From: Bacteroidaceae bacterium | GTDB lineage: Bacteria > Bacteroidota > Bacteroidia > Bacteroidales > Bacteroidaceae | Length of the DNA stretch: 64,000 nucleotides | Reading direction: 5' to 3' | Assembly (NCBI GenBank): GCA_024398665.1 | Contig: JAKSIS010000004.1 | Location: forward strand, 1-64,000 | Shown here: positions 44,459 to 53,156 of the stretch, in pieces | Numbering within the stretch: the stretch's first letter is position 1 | Layout: every line of letters starts with the position of its first letter | Position numbers and translations under genes: made by a program | Notes under the pieces: model-generated | What the model was told of the DNA's origin: nothing | Databases searched by the model: none | Seen by the model: the letters and a program-made list of their open reading frames with translations, nothing else

Positions 44459-45226
44459 ATGAATATGAAAAAGATAATATACAGTTTAATGGTTTGCTGC
44501 GGTCTGGTAGCACTGTCTTCCTGCGAGAAGAAGGTCTCTACAGAAGATCCGTCAACCATTACATATTACGTCTCATTCGAAATGAACGGTGACGAGACAA
44601 TGCTTGTACCTCTGAATTCAACTTTCACCGATCCCGGTGTAGTTGCTACAGAGAATGGCGTTGATGTAAATGACAAGGTGGTTGTAATCATTACAGATCC
44701 TGCAGGAAACCCCATTTCCAACATAGCAACCACTGCTCCCGGCCTTTACTACGTTAATTACAGTGCTGTGAACGCAGACGGTTTTTCAGCAAGTGTGGAT
44801 CGTACCGTTATCGTTTATGATCCCAGTGTAACAGTATCCATTGCAGGTACATATGCGACGGATATGGCAAACACCAAGTATGGTACAGCTGGAAGAACAT
44901 TTGCTGATTATGCTCCCGGCTACGGTTTCTCTGGCACTCCTGTTGTAACTTTCTCTGAGATCGCTCCCGGTTTCTTCCAGTGCGACGATCTTCTTGGCGG
45001 ATGGTATGGACAGATTCGTGCGTATGGTGCAAAGTACTATATGAGCGGTATCGTTGCTCTTAATGCTGACAATACCCTGTCTCTTATCTCCAGTTACATT
45101 CCCGGATGGGGTGACGGACTCGATTACCTGAACAATTCAAGTTTCGATCCCGCTACCGGTACAATGAAGTATGACGTGTGCTATGCCGGTCAGATTTATA
45201 TTTCACCGGTTCTTGTTAAACAATAA
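44459..45226 (+). CDS. Surface lipoprotein with Ig-like DUF5011/DUF5012-type domain
   Basis: 255 residues. Lipobox ALSSC (Cys22) and an Ig-like domain at about 38-120 (FTDPGVVATENGVDV; GLYYVNYSAVNADGFSAS) matching the bacterial surface DUF5011/5012 group. The C-terminal beta domain is rich in Gly, Tyr and Trp (LLGGWYGQIRAYGAKYYMSG). Third gene of the SusC/SusD operon. Such proteins are probably accessory glycan- or ligand-binding surface components, which is inference. ATG 44459 and ATG 44465 are both possible. Confidence 0.82.
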   Translation: MNMKKIIYSLMVCCGLVALSSCEKKVSTEDPSTITYYVSFEMNGDETMLVPLNSTFTDPGVVATENGVDVNDKVVVIITDPAGNPISNIATTAPGLYYVNYSAVNADGFSASVDRTVIVYDPSVTVSIAGTYATDMANTKYGTAGRTFADYAPGYGFSGTPVVTFSEIAPGFFQCDDLLGGWYGQIRAYGAKYYMSGIVALNADNTLSLISSYIPGWGDGLDYLNNSSFDPATGTMKYDVCYAGQIYISPVLVKQ

Positions 45227-45238
45227 TGAATTACTGTC

Positions 45239-45772
45239 ATGAAAAAGTATATAGTATTCTTCGCTTTTTTTGCAGCTCTCTTTGCTGTCAGCTGCAGCCC
45301 GTATACAGATGAAGAAGCAGGTGGCACTGCTGTGCAGGATCTTTCCGGAACATGGACTGTCATTGCCTATTATTCAGCTCTTGAGGCAGGCGGAGCAGGC
45401 GATCTTTCAAATGCTTCGAAGGCAGAACTTGATGCCGCAGAGTGGGTTCCTTACTACAATACATATCAGAGGACATACAACACTGCAGCCAATTTGTCTA
45501 CTGAAATGTGGTTTGAGGATAATTTCTGGGGTGACATGTATAAGGTTGATACCGACTGTTCAAAACTGTCCTTCTCTTGTGAAGATGTTGAAACAGAAGC
45601 TGGAATCAATGTTACTGCTCGTTATGGCCAGGTGTTGAAAGGTGCTGCTACCACATACTCTGGCAGGCAGGCTGACAGCATAGTTGTCTACATTAACTAT
45701 TCTGACGATCCCGGATTTACCTATAAGATTGCCGGATTCCGTTATACCGGATATACCGAAGATCTGAACTGA
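45239..45772 (+). CDS. Lipid-binding-like (Lipid_bd/PF12888 type) lipoprotein
   Basis: 177 residues. Lipobox FAVSC (Cys19), then SPYTDEE, acidic enough for surface export. A lipocalin-like beta domain follows (DLSGTWTVIAYYS, STEMWFEDNFWGDMYKVDTD, IAGFRYTGYTEDL). It resembles the Bacteroidota putative lipid-binding hydrolase family that commonly accompanies SusCD plus DUF5012 genes. No catalytic motif is recognisable. Last gene of the operon, with a strong terminator 20 bp downstream. Confidence 0.78.
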   Translation: MKKYIVFFAFFAALFAVSCSPYTDEEAGGTAVQDLSGTWTVIAYYSALEAGGAGDLSNASKAELDAAEWVPYYNTYQRTYNTAANLSTEMWFEDNFWGDMYKVDTDCSKLSFSCEDVETEAGINVTARYGQVLKGAATTYSGRQADSIVVYINYSDDPGFTYKIAGFRYTGYTEDLN

Positions 45773-45791
45773 TTTAAGGTATTTTCAGATA

Positions 45792-45827
45792 AGAGAGGCG
45801 GTTACAAATTTAACCGCCTCTCTTTTT
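45792..45827 (+). terminator. Strong terminator of the SusC/SusD operon
   Basis: A 13-bp perfect stem (45792-45804 with 45811-45823) with a 6-nt loop is followed by a T5 run. Confidence 0.92.
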
Positions 45828-45841
45828 GTGATATGGACAAT

Positions 45842-45875
45842 AAAAAAGACCAGCTTGATTCAGCCGGTCTTTTTT
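45842..45875 (-). terminator. Terminator downstream of rpmH
   Basis: AAAAAAGACC / GGTCTTTTTT arms of 10 bp around a 14-nt loop. A and T tracts on both sides allow termination in either direction. Confidence 0.75.
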
Positions 45876-45892
45876 ATGTTCTGAAAACCAGA

Positions 45893-46054
45893 TTACTTCT
45901 TTGTTCCGCAATATTCGTCAGAAACTGTCAGCTTCTTGCGACCCTTTGCTCTACGTGATGCAAGTACGCGACGGCCGTTTGCTGTGGCCATTCTCTCACG
46001 GAAACCGTGTTTGTTCTTTCTCTTCCTGTTGGAAGGCTGGAATGTTCTTTTCAT
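45893..46054 (-). CDS. rpmH: 50S ribosomal protein L34
   Basis: 53 residues: [20 protein letters not shown] opens the protein, and [20 protein letters not shown] follows, both unmistakable L34 sequence. The C-terminal extension [12 protein letters not shown] is typical of Bacteroidota. Usual dnaA-side partners (rnpA, yidC) are not adjacent here. It is transcribed from a TACCTTTG box 41 nt upstream, with CTTG 20 nt further up. Confidence 0.95.
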   Translation of the reverse strand: MKRTFQPSNRKRKNKHGFRERMATANGRRVLASRRAKGRKKLTVSDEYCGTKK

Positions 46055-46095
46055 TGTTATGTATTTTTATATTGTACTTTTTCGGAATCGGGGAG

Positions 46096-46126
46096 CAAAG
46101 GTAGAATCTTTTTTCTTAATATGCAA
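46096..46126 (-). promoter_or_regulatory. Promoter of rpmH
   Basis: Minus-strand TACCTTTG (46103-46096) with TTG (46126-46124) 20 nt upstream. Confidence 0.6.
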
Positions 46127-46152
46127 GTGCCTTTTCTTTTTTTGATTAAAGT

Positions 46153-46183
46153 TTTGTCTTTTAGGTCCATTGCACTACTTTTG
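46153..46183 (+). promoter_or_regulatory. -33/-7 promoter of efp
   Basis: TTTG (46153-46156), 19-nt spacer, TACTTTTG (46176-46183): a near-ideal Bacteroidota promoter, 47 nt before the efp ATG. Confidence 0.72.
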
Positions 46184-46230
46184 TAAGTAGAAAACGAATT
46201 TTATTAATAAATAGCACAAACTAATTTTTT

Positions 46231-46797
46231 ATGATTCTTTGTCAAGACATTAAAATCGGTACCTGCATCAATCTGGAGGGCCAGCTTTATTTCTGCATCG
46301 ATTTTCTTCATGTAAAACCAGGCAAGGGCAATACGTTCGTACGTACCAAACTGAAAAACGTCGTAAACGGCCGTGTCCTGGAACGCACATTCCAGATTGG
46401 TTTCAAACTTGAAGATGTCCGCGTGGAGCGTCGTCCCTACCAGTATCTTTATCAGGATGAAATGGGTTACGTGTTCATGAACCAGGAAGACTTTGAACAG
46501 GTCACCATCATGAAGGATCTTATCAACGGTGTTGATTACCTTAAGGAGAGTGAAGTTGTTGATGTTGTCACCAACGCTTCTACGGGTGAAATACTTTTTG
46601 CTGACCTGCCCGTGAAGGTTCAGCTGAAGGTAATCTATACAGAACCTGGCCTGAAGGGCGATACGGCTACAAATACCCTTAAGCCCGCCAAGGTTGAAAC
46701 CGGAGTCGAGGTGCGCGTTCCTCTTTTCATCAATGAAGGTGAAATTATTGAGGTTGACACCCGCGACGGTTCATACCAGGGCCGCATCAAGGCATAA
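46231..46797 (+). CDS. efp: Elongation factor P
   Basis: Relieves ribosome stalling at polyproline stretches. 188 residues in three beta-barrel domains. The tip loop [13 protein letters not shown] contains Lys32, the residue modified by EpmA or other systems in some bacteria. The tail ends with the C-terminal signature [19 protein letters not shown]. Transcribed from its own strong promoter and followed by radC after 7 bp. Confidence 0.96.
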   Translation: MILCQDIKIGTCINLEGQLYFCIDFLHVKPGKGNTFVRTKLKNVVNGRVLERTFQIGFKLEDVRVERRPYQYLYQDEMGYVFMNQEDFEQVTIMKDLINGVDYLKESEVVDVVTNASTGEILFADLPVKVQLKVIYTEPGLKGDTATNTLKPAKVETGVEVRVPLFINEGEIIEVDTRDGSYQGRIKA

Positions 46798-46804
46798 AAC
46801 CTGA

Positions 46805-47500
46805 ATGCTGAAGCCGGACAAGCTGAATCTTAAACAGTGGGCCCCTGAGGATCGCCCCCGCGAAAAGATGAAGCAAAAGGGCGCGAAAGCGCTGACAAAC
46901 GCTGAGTTGCTGGCGATTCTGATACACACGGGAAACACTGAAGATTCGGTGGTGGCTTTAACGCAAAAATTAATGGCTTCCTGCCGCAACAGTCTTTCCG
47001 AACTTGGAAAACTTAGCGTCAGGGAGCTTTGCTCTTTCAAGGGAATAGGTGAGGCCAAGGCCATTTCCATTCTTGCGGCATGCGAACTGGGCAGACGCCG
47101 CAAGGAGGAGAAGCCTGAAGAAAAGCCTCGGATAAGGTCGTCGCATGACGTTTTTGACTATTTCTACTCTGTAATGGCAGACCTGCAGGTTGAAGAGTGT
47201 CACGTGCTCTTTCTTAATCAGTCAGCCAGAGTGATTGACTCCAGGCGCATCAGTCAGGGAGGCCTTTCCAGTGCGCCGGTAGATATCAGATGCATCATGC
47301 GTGAAGCGTTGGAGCACAGGGCTACCGCAATGGCTTTGTGTCACAACCATCCGTCCGGCAATGCCTTTCCAAGCAGGCAGGATGACGAACTGACCCGTTC
47401 TCTTTCCGCAGCCTGCCGTACGCTGGACATTCCCCTGATAGACCATGTGATTTTTACAGATAACGCTTATTACAGCTATGCTGACAAAGGCAGACTATAA
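46805..47500 (+). CDS. radC: RadC-family JAB/MPN-domain protein
   Basis: 231 residues. An N-terminal helix-hairpin-helix (LCSFKGIGEAKAISILAACELG) is followed by a JAB1/MPN+ domain with the metal motif LCHNHPSGNAFPSRQDD. Despite the name, a DNA-repair role is doubtful; the biochemical function of RadC is unsettled. Its TAA overlaps the ATG of the DUF59 gene by one base. Confidence 0.93.
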   Translation: MLKPDKLNLKQWAPEDRPREKMKQKGAKALTNAELLAILIHTGNTEDSVVALTQKLMASCRNSLSELGKLSVRELCSFKGIGEAKAISILAACELGRRRKEEKPEEKPRIRSSHDVFDYFYSVMADLQVEECHVLFLNQSARVIDSRRISQGGLSSAPVDIRCIMREALEHRATAMALCHNHPSGNAFPSRQDDELTRSLSAACRTLDIPLIDHVIFTDNAYYSYADKGRL

Positions 47501-47811
47501 TGGAAAAGTTTGAAATTGAGGAGAAGGTAGTGCAGGTCCTGAAAACCGTGTATGATCCTGAAATACCGGTTGACATCTACAGTCTGGGTCTTATATATAA
47601 GATTGACGTGGCCGATGACGCCACTGTAGCAATTGACATGACTCTTACGGCCCCCGGATGTTCGCTTGCTGACTTTATTGTTGAGGATGTCCGCATGCGC
47701 GTAGAAGGGCTGGAATGTGTCAGATCCGCAACGGTTAACCTTGTCTTCGAACCCGAATGGGACAAGGATATGATGTCTGAAGAGGCGAAACTTGAACTGG
47801 GATTCATCTGA
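47500..47811 (+). CDS. MIP18/DUF59-family protein (SufT/PaaD-like)
   Basis: 103 residues with the family hallmarks DPEIPVDIYSLGLIY and TLTAPGCSLADF. Homologues (SufT, eukaryotic MIP18) help to mature iron-sulfur proteins. No suf genes are seen nearby. Sandwiched between radC (1-bp overlap) and the LpxH-like gene (10-bp gap). Confidence 0.9.
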   Translation: MEKFEIEEKVVQVLKTVYDPEIPVDIYSLGLIYKIDVADDATVAIDMTLTAPGCSLADFIVEDVRMRVEGLECVRSATVNLVFEPEWDKDMMSEEAKLELGFI

Positions 47812-47821
47812 TACTTTCAAT

Positions 47822-48586
47822 ATGAAGAATGTCTATTTCATATCCGATGCTCACCTGGGTTCCTGGGCGCTTGACCATAAACGCATGCAGGAACGCCGTC
47901 TGGTGCGTTTCCTTGATGACATAAAGGACAAGGCCCAGGCAGTTTACATGTTGGGTGACATGTTTGATTTCTGGTATGAATTCAAGTATGTAGTGCCTAA
48001 AGGATACACCAGGTTTCTGGGAAAACTGGCTGAGCTTACTGACATGGGCGTAGAAGTCCATTGGTTTACGGGAAACCATGACATATGGACTTTCGGCTAT
48101 CTCAAGCGGGAATGCGGTGTGACTGTTCATACCGAACCGCTTACGGTCGAGATTATGGGAAAGGAATTCTTCCTGGCACATGGTGACGGAATGGGCGATC
48201 CCAGCCGCAGTTTCAGGTTCCTGCGCGGGATGTTCCACAGCCGTACATGCCAGTTCCTCTTCTCTCTGCTTCCCACGCGCTGGTCTATATGGCTGGGGCA
48301 GTCATGGGCAAGAAAAAGTATGGAAGACCATAGGATTAACGGAGTGGAGCAGTATCTGGGTGAGGATAAGGAGTATCAGATCCTGTATGCCAAGGAGTAT
48401 CTGAAGACTCATCCTGACATCAATTTCTTCATGTTCGGACACCGTCATATCGAACTGGACCTTATGCTCTCATCGTCCTGCCGCCTTATGATTCTGGGCG
48501 ACTGGATCACACAATACACATATGCCATGTTCGATGGCAGCAAAATGATTATGGACAATTACCTTGAAGGTGACAATAAATTATAA
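47822..48586 (+). CDS. lpxH: UDP-2,3-diacylglucosamine diphosphatase (LpxH-type phosphoesterase)
   Basis: Calcineurin-like phosphoesterase that likely hydrolyses UDP-2,3-diacylglucosamine to lipid X in lipid A synthesis. 254 residues with all five metallophosphatase motifs: SDAHLGS, LGDMFDFWYE, TGNHDIW, LAHGDGMG and FGHRHIE. The LpxH/LpxG-type phosphatases of Bacteroidota share this size. ATG 47822 directly precedes KNVYFISDAH. The S41 peptidase gene follows after 4 bp. Confidence 0.88.
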   Translation: MKNVYFISDAHLGSWALDHKRMQERRLVRFLDDIKDKAQAVYMLGDMFDFWYEFKYVVPKGYTRFLGKLAELTDMGVEVHWFTGNHDIWTFGYLKRECGVTVHTEPLTVEIMGKEFFLAHGDGMGDPSRSFRFLRGMFHSRTCQFLFSLLPTRWSIWLGQSWARKSMEDHRINGVEQYLGEDKEYQILYAKEYLKTHPDINFFMFGHRHIELDLMLSSSCRLMILGDWITQYTYAMFDGSKMIMDNYLEGDNKL

Positions 48587-48590
48587 AAGA

Positions 48591-50054
48591 ATGAAGAGAT
48601 TTTATTTTTTGATTTCGCTGATGCTGTGTGCATCGGTGCTTTCATGTCAGAAGGATTCTGTTGAAACGGATACGGCAGATGATGAGGAAGCAAAGAAAGA
48701 AGCTGAGTATCAGGCCAGACTGAAGGCCAACCGTTATGTGATGAAACAGTATCATGACCAGCTTTTTTCATATTATTTCTGGTATGATGATGTTTTGTCA
48801 GCTGTCAATAAGCTCGATTATCAGTCTTTTACTACTGTAGACAAGTATTTTGACGCTACTCTCCATTCATCTGATCGCTGGAGCTGGATGGCTGATGCTG
48901 ACTATTATATCAGTATGATTACAGGTGTGTCGGAAAAATCATATGGTGTTTCCCTAAGCCAGCCTATAGACCACTATAATGATTATTCAATCATTGTATC
49001 AATGATTTATCCCGAATCACCTTTGGCTAAACATGGGGTGTCCCGCGGATGGAAACTCACCCATCTGGGCGGTGTGCCTGTCATGGATATTGTTGCTGAC
49101 AACAGATTCAACAGGGAATGGAGTAAGGATAATCAGGAAATGACATTTGTTGATCTGAATGGTGAAACTCATACATTCGTGGAATCGCCAGCTGAATCCC
49201 TCAATGAGAATCCGTGTCTGATTTCAAAGGTGTTCGGTCCTGAGGATTTTCCGGGACTGACAAAAAAAGTTGGGTATCTGCATTACACTTCATTCGTTGC
49301 CCAGTTCAACAACTGCATTGACAGTATAATGCAGTCATTCCATGATGAGGGCGTTGGTGAGATGATTGTAGATTTACGTTATAATGGTGGCGGTGATGTA
49401 TCTGCTTTGAATGTCCTTGCAGGCTATCTGGCTCCTAAAAGCGCAAATGGTCAAGTGCTGCAAAGAACAATACATAACACGGCTCTTTCTTTCTATGATA
49501 AGAAAGAGATGATTGCGGTACCTGAAAAATCATTGGAACTGGACCGGCTGTTTGTAATCATATCGGAGAGTTCAGCTTCGAGCAGCGAGTGCCTTATCAA
49601 TGGACTGAGACCATATATGGAAGTCAATCTGGTGGGAAGGCAGAGCTATGGCAAACCCAATGGAATGTATGTGCTGCTATATCCGTGTTCGGATGAAGAT
49701 TATGAGCGCTATGAGAAGGATGATTACAGCAAGTTGCTTTACATATTCCTGCCTATCGCATTCTTCAATAAGAATTCACTTAACCAATCTATTCCCAATG
49801 ATGGTTTTGTTCCCGACAACGACCGTCCTGATGACCTTTATCATGATTTTGGCGTAGATGAGGACAATATCCGCGCATGCCTTGAAAAGATAGTAAATGG
49901 TGAATATCCCGAACTTCCTAAACCCATGTATGTATCTTCAAGATCTGTTGTCGGTTCATACGTACTGCCAAGTCCGATGGATGATAATCCGTTCTACGGA
50001 AATATTTTGAAACCCATGCCCAAGGAACTCAGAAAGAGATTCAATAATGAATGA
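48591..50054 (+). CDS. S41-family (C-terminal processing type) peptidase lipoprotein
   Basis: 487 residues. Lipobox SVLSC (Cys19) followed by QKDSVETDTADDEE, resembling the acidic surface-export signal. A PDZ-like segment lies around SPLAKHGVSRGWKLTHLGG. The S41 Ser/Lys dyad is in SASSSE (residues 328-333) and GKPNG (Lys355), so it is predicted active. It uses more AT-ending codons (TAT, GAT, TTT) than its neighbours. It shares an operon with lpxH by spacing. Natural substrate unknown. Confidence 0.9.
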   Translation: MKRFYFLISLMLCASVLSCQKDSVETDTADDEEAKKEAEYQARLKANRYVMKQYHDQLFSYYFWYDDVLSAVNKLDYQSFTTVDKYFDATLHSSDRWSWMADADYYISMITGVSEKSYGVSLSQPIDHYNDYSIIVSMIYPESPLAKHGVSRGWKLTHLGGVPVMDIVADNRFNREWSKDNQEMTFVDLNGETHTFVESPAESLNENPCLISKVFGPEDFPGLTKKVGYLHYTSFVAQFNNCIDSIMQSFHDEGVGEMIVDLRYNGGGDVSALNVLAGYLAPKSANGQVLQRTIHNTALSFYDKKEMIAVPEKSLELDRLFVIISESSASSSECLINGLRPYMEVNLVGRQSYGKPNGMYVLLYPCSDEDYERYEKDDYSKLLYIFLPIAFFNKNSLNQSIPNDGFVPDNDRPDDLYHDFGVDEDNIRACLEKIVNGEYPELPKPMYVSSRSVVGSYVLPSPMDDNPFYGNILKPMPKELRKRFNNE

Positions 50055-50057
50055 AAA

Positions 50058-50092
50058 CAGAAGAAGCCATCCATAAAGGGTGGCTTCTTCTG
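50058..50092 (-). terminator. Terminator of pta-ackA, shared with the S41 gene
   Basis: A 15-bp stem with one G-U pair (50058-50072 with 50078-50092) and a 5-nt loop. On the minus strand it is followed by TTTT, so it best serves ackA. Confidence 0.85.
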
Positions 50093-50110
50093 CTTATGCA
50101 GTTAAACTTT

Positions 50111-51310
50111 TTACTTTACTAGCGCCAGCGTATCGGAAGCAATCATCAGTTCCTCATCGGTGGGCAGGACCACAACCTTGACCTTTGAATCAGGGGTGGA
50201 AATGATTCCGTCCTTTCCGAACATGATCTTTGCGTTCTGTTCCTTGTCAAGGCTGATGCCCAGAAATTCCATATTCTCACATACGGCTTCACGGACTTCG
50301 TGACGGTTCTCGCCAACACCGCCGGTAAACACTATCACGTCAACGCCGCCCATCGCAGCTGCGAATGCTCCAATGTATTTCTTTATGCGGTAAGCGTACA
50401 TTTTCTTGGCAAGGGCTGCACGCTCGTTGCCGGCTTCCATTGATGCTGTTACCTCACGCATGTCCGATGACGCACCTGAAATGCCCAGCAGACCGGACTT
50501 CTTGTTCAGCAGGTTTGACATTCCTGCGCTGTCCAGACCTTCCTTCTCCATGAGGAACGTAACGGCTCCACCGTCAATGTCGCCGCTGCGTGTACCCATC
50601 ATGATTCCTTCCAGCGGGGTCAGGCCCATGGTCGTGTCAATGCTTTTGCCGTCCTTGACTGCGGTGATTGAACCGCCGTTGCCTATGTGGCAGGTTATGA
50701 TTCTTGAACCTTCGGCCTTTATTCCAAGATATCTGCATATTTCACCTGAAACAAAGCGGTGTGACGTTCCGTGGAATCCGTATCGGCGTACTCCGTATTT
50801 CTGATACAGTTCGTAAGGGATTGCATAGAGATATGCGTAGTCCGGCATGGTCTGATGGAAGGCGGTGTCAAACACGCCCACCTGGGGAATGTCGGGAAGC
50901 AGTTCGCTTACGGCATTCACGCCTTTCAGGTTTGCAGGGTTGTGCAGCGGCGCAAGATCGTTGCAGGCTGCGAAAGCCTCAAGAACGTCGGGCGTAAGAA
51001 GTACGCTGCGGTTGAATTTCTCGCCTCCGTGCACCATGCGGTGGCCTACTGCATTGATTTCTTCAAGGCTGCCAATCACTCCGTACTGCGCTCCTGTCAG
51101 TATCTCGAATATGAACTTGACACCGCATGTATGTTCCGGTATCTCCTTTTCAATGACAACCTTTTCACCTTCAGCCGTTGTCAGCTTGAGGAATGAACCC
51201 TTCATTCCAATCTTTTCAATGCCGCCCTGTGCAATGACATTGCCGGCGGGCATGTCAAACAGCTTGTACTTTATTGACGAGCTGCCGCAGTTCAAAACCA
51301 GTATCTTCAT
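50111..51310 (-). CDS. ackA: Acetate kinase
   Basis: Interconverts acetyl phosphate plus ADP with acetate plus ATP, giving ATP in fermentation. 399 residues: ASKHA start MKILVLNCGSSSIKYKLF, then NAVGHRMVHGGE, and GFHGTSHRFV. ATG 51310 is the family start and lies 4 bp after the pta stop. Together with pta this is the acetate-forming branch. Confidence 0.97.
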   Translation of the reverse strand: MKILVLNCGSSSIKYKLFDMPAGNVIAQGGIEKIGMKGSFLKLTTAEGEKVVIEKEIPEHTCGVKFIFEILTGAQYGVIGSLEEINAVGHRMVHGGEKFNRSVLLTPDVLEAFAACNDLAPLHNPANLKGVNAVSELLPDIPQVGVFDTAFHQTMPDYAYLYAIPYELYQKYGVRRYGFHGTSHRFVSGEICRYLGIKAEGSRIITCHIGNGGSITAVKDGKSIDTTMGLTPLEGIMMGTRSGDIDGGAVTFLMEKEGLDSAGMSNLLNKKSGLLGISGASSDMREVTASMEAGNERAALAKKMYAYRIKKYIGAFAAAMGGVDVIVFTGGVGENRHEVREAVCENMEFLGISLDKEQNAKIMFGKDGIISTPDSKVKVVVLPTDEELMIASDTLALVK

Positions 51311-51314
51311 TCTA

Positions 51315-52328
51315 TTATGCCTTTTTTGCTGCAATGGCCTGATTGGCTGTAACAGCTATCATTTTGTAAACGTCATCAACTGAACATCCGCGTGACAGGT
51401 CGTTCACGGGCCGTGCAATTCCCTGAAGTATTGGGCCGATGGCCTGGGCACCGCTGAAACGCTGAACCAGTTTGTATGATATGTTGCCAGACTGCAGGTC
51501 GGGGAATACCAGTACGTTGGCCTTGCCTGCAATTTCCGAACCAGGAGCCTTGCTGGCTCCAACTGACGGGACGATGGCGGCATCAGCCTGCAGTTCTCCG
51601 TCAATTTTCAGGCTGGGGGCAAGTTCCTTGGCCATCTGGAGGGCCGTGGTGACCTTGTCAACCACTTCATGCTTTGCTGAACCCTTGGTCGAGAAGCTGA
51701 GCAGTGCCACGCGCGGGTCAGCTATTCCGGCAACGGCTGTTGCTGTACCGGCCGATGCAACGGCAATCTGTGCAAGCTGGGCTGCATCGGGTACAGGGGT
51801 TACGGCACAGTCCGCAAATACCAGAATGCCGTTTTCACCATATTGGGTGGCGGGGGTTATCATTACGAATGCTCCTGATACGACCGATATGCCGGGAGCG
51901 GTCTTGATTATCTGCAGAGCCGGGCGCAGCACGTTTCCTGTAGTGTTACGTGCACCGGCCAGCTGTCCGTCAGCTTCACCGTTCCTGATAATCAGACAAC
52001 CCAGATAGAGCGGGTCAAGAACCTTCTTCTGCGCTTCCTCCATGGTCATGCCCTTTGCCTTGCGCAGTTCGAACAGCAGGCTGGCATATTCGTCGGCACG
52101 CGGATTGTTCATGGGGTCGATAATGGTGGCTTTCGAGATGTTCTTCAGGCCCCACTGCAATGCCAATCCTTCGATTTCCGCCTTGTTGCCAAGTATTACA
52201 AGGTCTGCGACTCCGTCTGCAAGAACTCTGTCGGCTGCCTTCAATGTACGTTCTTCAGTACCTTCAGGCAACACAATGCGCTGCCTGTTTTCTTTGGCGC
52301 GCGCAATGATCTGATCCATCAATTCCAT
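51315..52328 (-). CDS. pta: Phosphate acetyltransferase
   Basis: Converts acetyl-CoA and phosphate to acetyl phosphate and CoA. 337 residues, the short Pta form without the N-terminal DRTGG domains. Signatures include [17 protein letters not shown] at the N-terminus and [23 protein letters not shown] 52328 gives [11 protein letters not shown] 52319 is an alternative. It is transcribed with ackA from a TACTTTTG box 32 nt upstream. Confidence 0.96.
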   Translation of the reverse strand: MELMDQIIARAKENRQRIVLPEGTEERTLKAADRVLADGVADLVILGNKAEIEGLALQWGLKNISKATIIDPMNNPRADEYASLLFELRKAKGMTMEEAQKKVLDPLYLGCLIIRNGEADGQLAGARNTTGNVLRPALQIIKTAPGISVVSGAFVMITPATQYGENGILVFADCAVTPVPDAAQLAQIAVASAGTATAVAGIADPRVALLSFSTKGSAKHEVVDKVTTALQMAKELAPSLKIDGELQADAAIVPSVGASKAPGSEIAGKANVLVFPDLQSGNISYKLVQRFSGAQAIGPILQGIARPVNDLSRGCSVDDVYKMIAVTANQAIAAKKA

Positions 52329-52360
52329 ATATATTGTAATCTCTAGTTTGCAAATTAGTG

Positions 52361-52368
52361 CAAAAGTA
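52361..52368 (-). promoter_or_regulatory. -7 promoter box for pta-ackA
   Basis: TACTTTTG on the minus strand, 32 nt before the pta ATG. Confidence 0.6.
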
Positions 52369-52425
52369 ATCATTTCCATGAATACAGCCTTGAATAATGT
52401 GCATGAAAAATAAGCGGTGAAAAAG

Positions 52426-52456
52426 TTGTGAATGTCAAAAAGGCATTATACCTTTG
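52426..52456 (+). promoter_or_regulatory. Promoter of the tRNA-CAT gene
   Basis: TTG (52426-52428), 20-nt spacer, TACCTTTG (52449-52456), 18 nt before the mature 5' end. Confidence 0.65.
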
Positions 52457-52474
52457 CACCCGCTTGAGAGCGAT

Positions 52475-52548
52475 GGCGGGATAGCTCAGCTGGTTAGAGC
52501 GCATGATTCATAATCATGAGGTCCCCGGTTCAATCCCGGGTCCCGCTA
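52475..52548 (+). tRNA. tRNA-Met (CAT)
   Basis: A 74-nt cloverleaf: acceptor stem GGCGGGA/TCCCGCT (first pair G-U), D arm GCTC...GAGC, and anticodon arm CATGA-TTCATAA-TCATG with anticodon CAT. The T arm is CCCGG-TTCAATC-CCGGG and the discriminator base is A. CCA is not fully encoded. A paired position 1-72 argues against an initiator tRNA; elongator Met is most likely, but a lysidine-modified Ile tRNA cannot be excluded from sequence alone. Confidence 0.93.
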
Positions 52549-52557
52549 CCTGAATGG

Positions 52558-52593
52558 AAAAGCACTTGCTGAAATACGCAGGTGCTTTTTTTT
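52558..52593 (+). terminator. Terminator after the tRNA gene
   Basis: A 12-bp stem with one G-U pair (52558-52569 with 52578-52589) and an 8-nt loop runs into an eight-T tract. Confidence 0.88.
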
Positions 52594-52604
52594 GTTGTGA
52601 ATTA

Positions 52605-52636
52605 TTTGCAAATCCGGGAAATTTAATATTTCTTTG
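52605..52636 (+). promoter_or_regulatory. Possible weak promoter of the START-like gene
   Basis: TTTG (52605-52608), 20-nt spacer, TTTCTTTG (52629-52636), which misses the conserved A of the -7 element. Confidence 0.35.
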
Positions 52637-52666
52637 CAATAGGGACAACCTAAAAAGTTTTCTGCT

Positions 52667-53068
52667 ATGGCATCAGACAAATCTGCAACTACCAAGACAA
52701 AAGTCGTTTTCGAATATGAACTAAGTTCTCAGTCCATTTCCATGATATGGGATGCTATTGCCACTGCGCCTGGCATGACAGCCTGGTTTGCAGATGAAGT
52801 GAGTGTTTCCGGAAAGAAGTATCATTTCAAATGGGGCAAGCATGAGTCGCGTGACGCCGAACTTATCAACACCCGTCAGAATACGTATGTCCGTTTTCAC
52901 TGGCTTGACGAGGAACCCGGAACTTTCTTTGAGATAAGGATACTCAAGAACGACCTTACAGCCAACTGTTCCCTGGAAATTACTGACTTTGCTGATCCTG
53001 ACGGTGCTGATGACGTGCGCAGCCTGTGGGATACTTCAATTGATGCGCTTCACCGTTGCGGACTGTAA
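52667..53068 (+). CDS. START-like (SRPBCC/AHSA1-type) domain protein
   Basis: 133 residues, Bacteroidota START-like family: KVVFEYELSSQSISMIWDAI, then APGMTAWFADEVSV and FHWLDEEPGTFFEIRI, ending in a long amphipathic helix. The fold forms a hydrophobic pocket, but ligand and role are unknown. No signal peptide, so cytoplasmic. Stands alone between the tRNA gene and the LptF/G gene, each with its own promoter. Confidence 0.87.
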   Translation: MASDKSATTKTKVVFEYELSSQSISMIWDAIATAPGMTAWFADEVSVSGKKYHFKWGKHESRDAELINTRQNTYVRFHWLDEEPGTFFEIRILKNDLTANCSLEITDFADPDGADDVRSLWDTSIDALHRCGL

Positions 53069-53098
53069 CGCGCGTACCTTTCTTTAAGCCTGCGTTTT

Positions 53099-53130
53099 TT
53101 TGCTGAATTCTGCATTTTGCACTAATTTTG
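53099..53130 (+). promoter_or_regulatory. -33/-7 promoter of the LptF/G-aspC operon
   Basis: TTTG (53099-53102), 20-nt spacer, TAATTTTG (53123-53130), 26 nt before the ATG. Confidence 0.7.
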
Positions 53131-53156
53131 CAGTTTGGTAAAGAAGGGTGGTTTAG

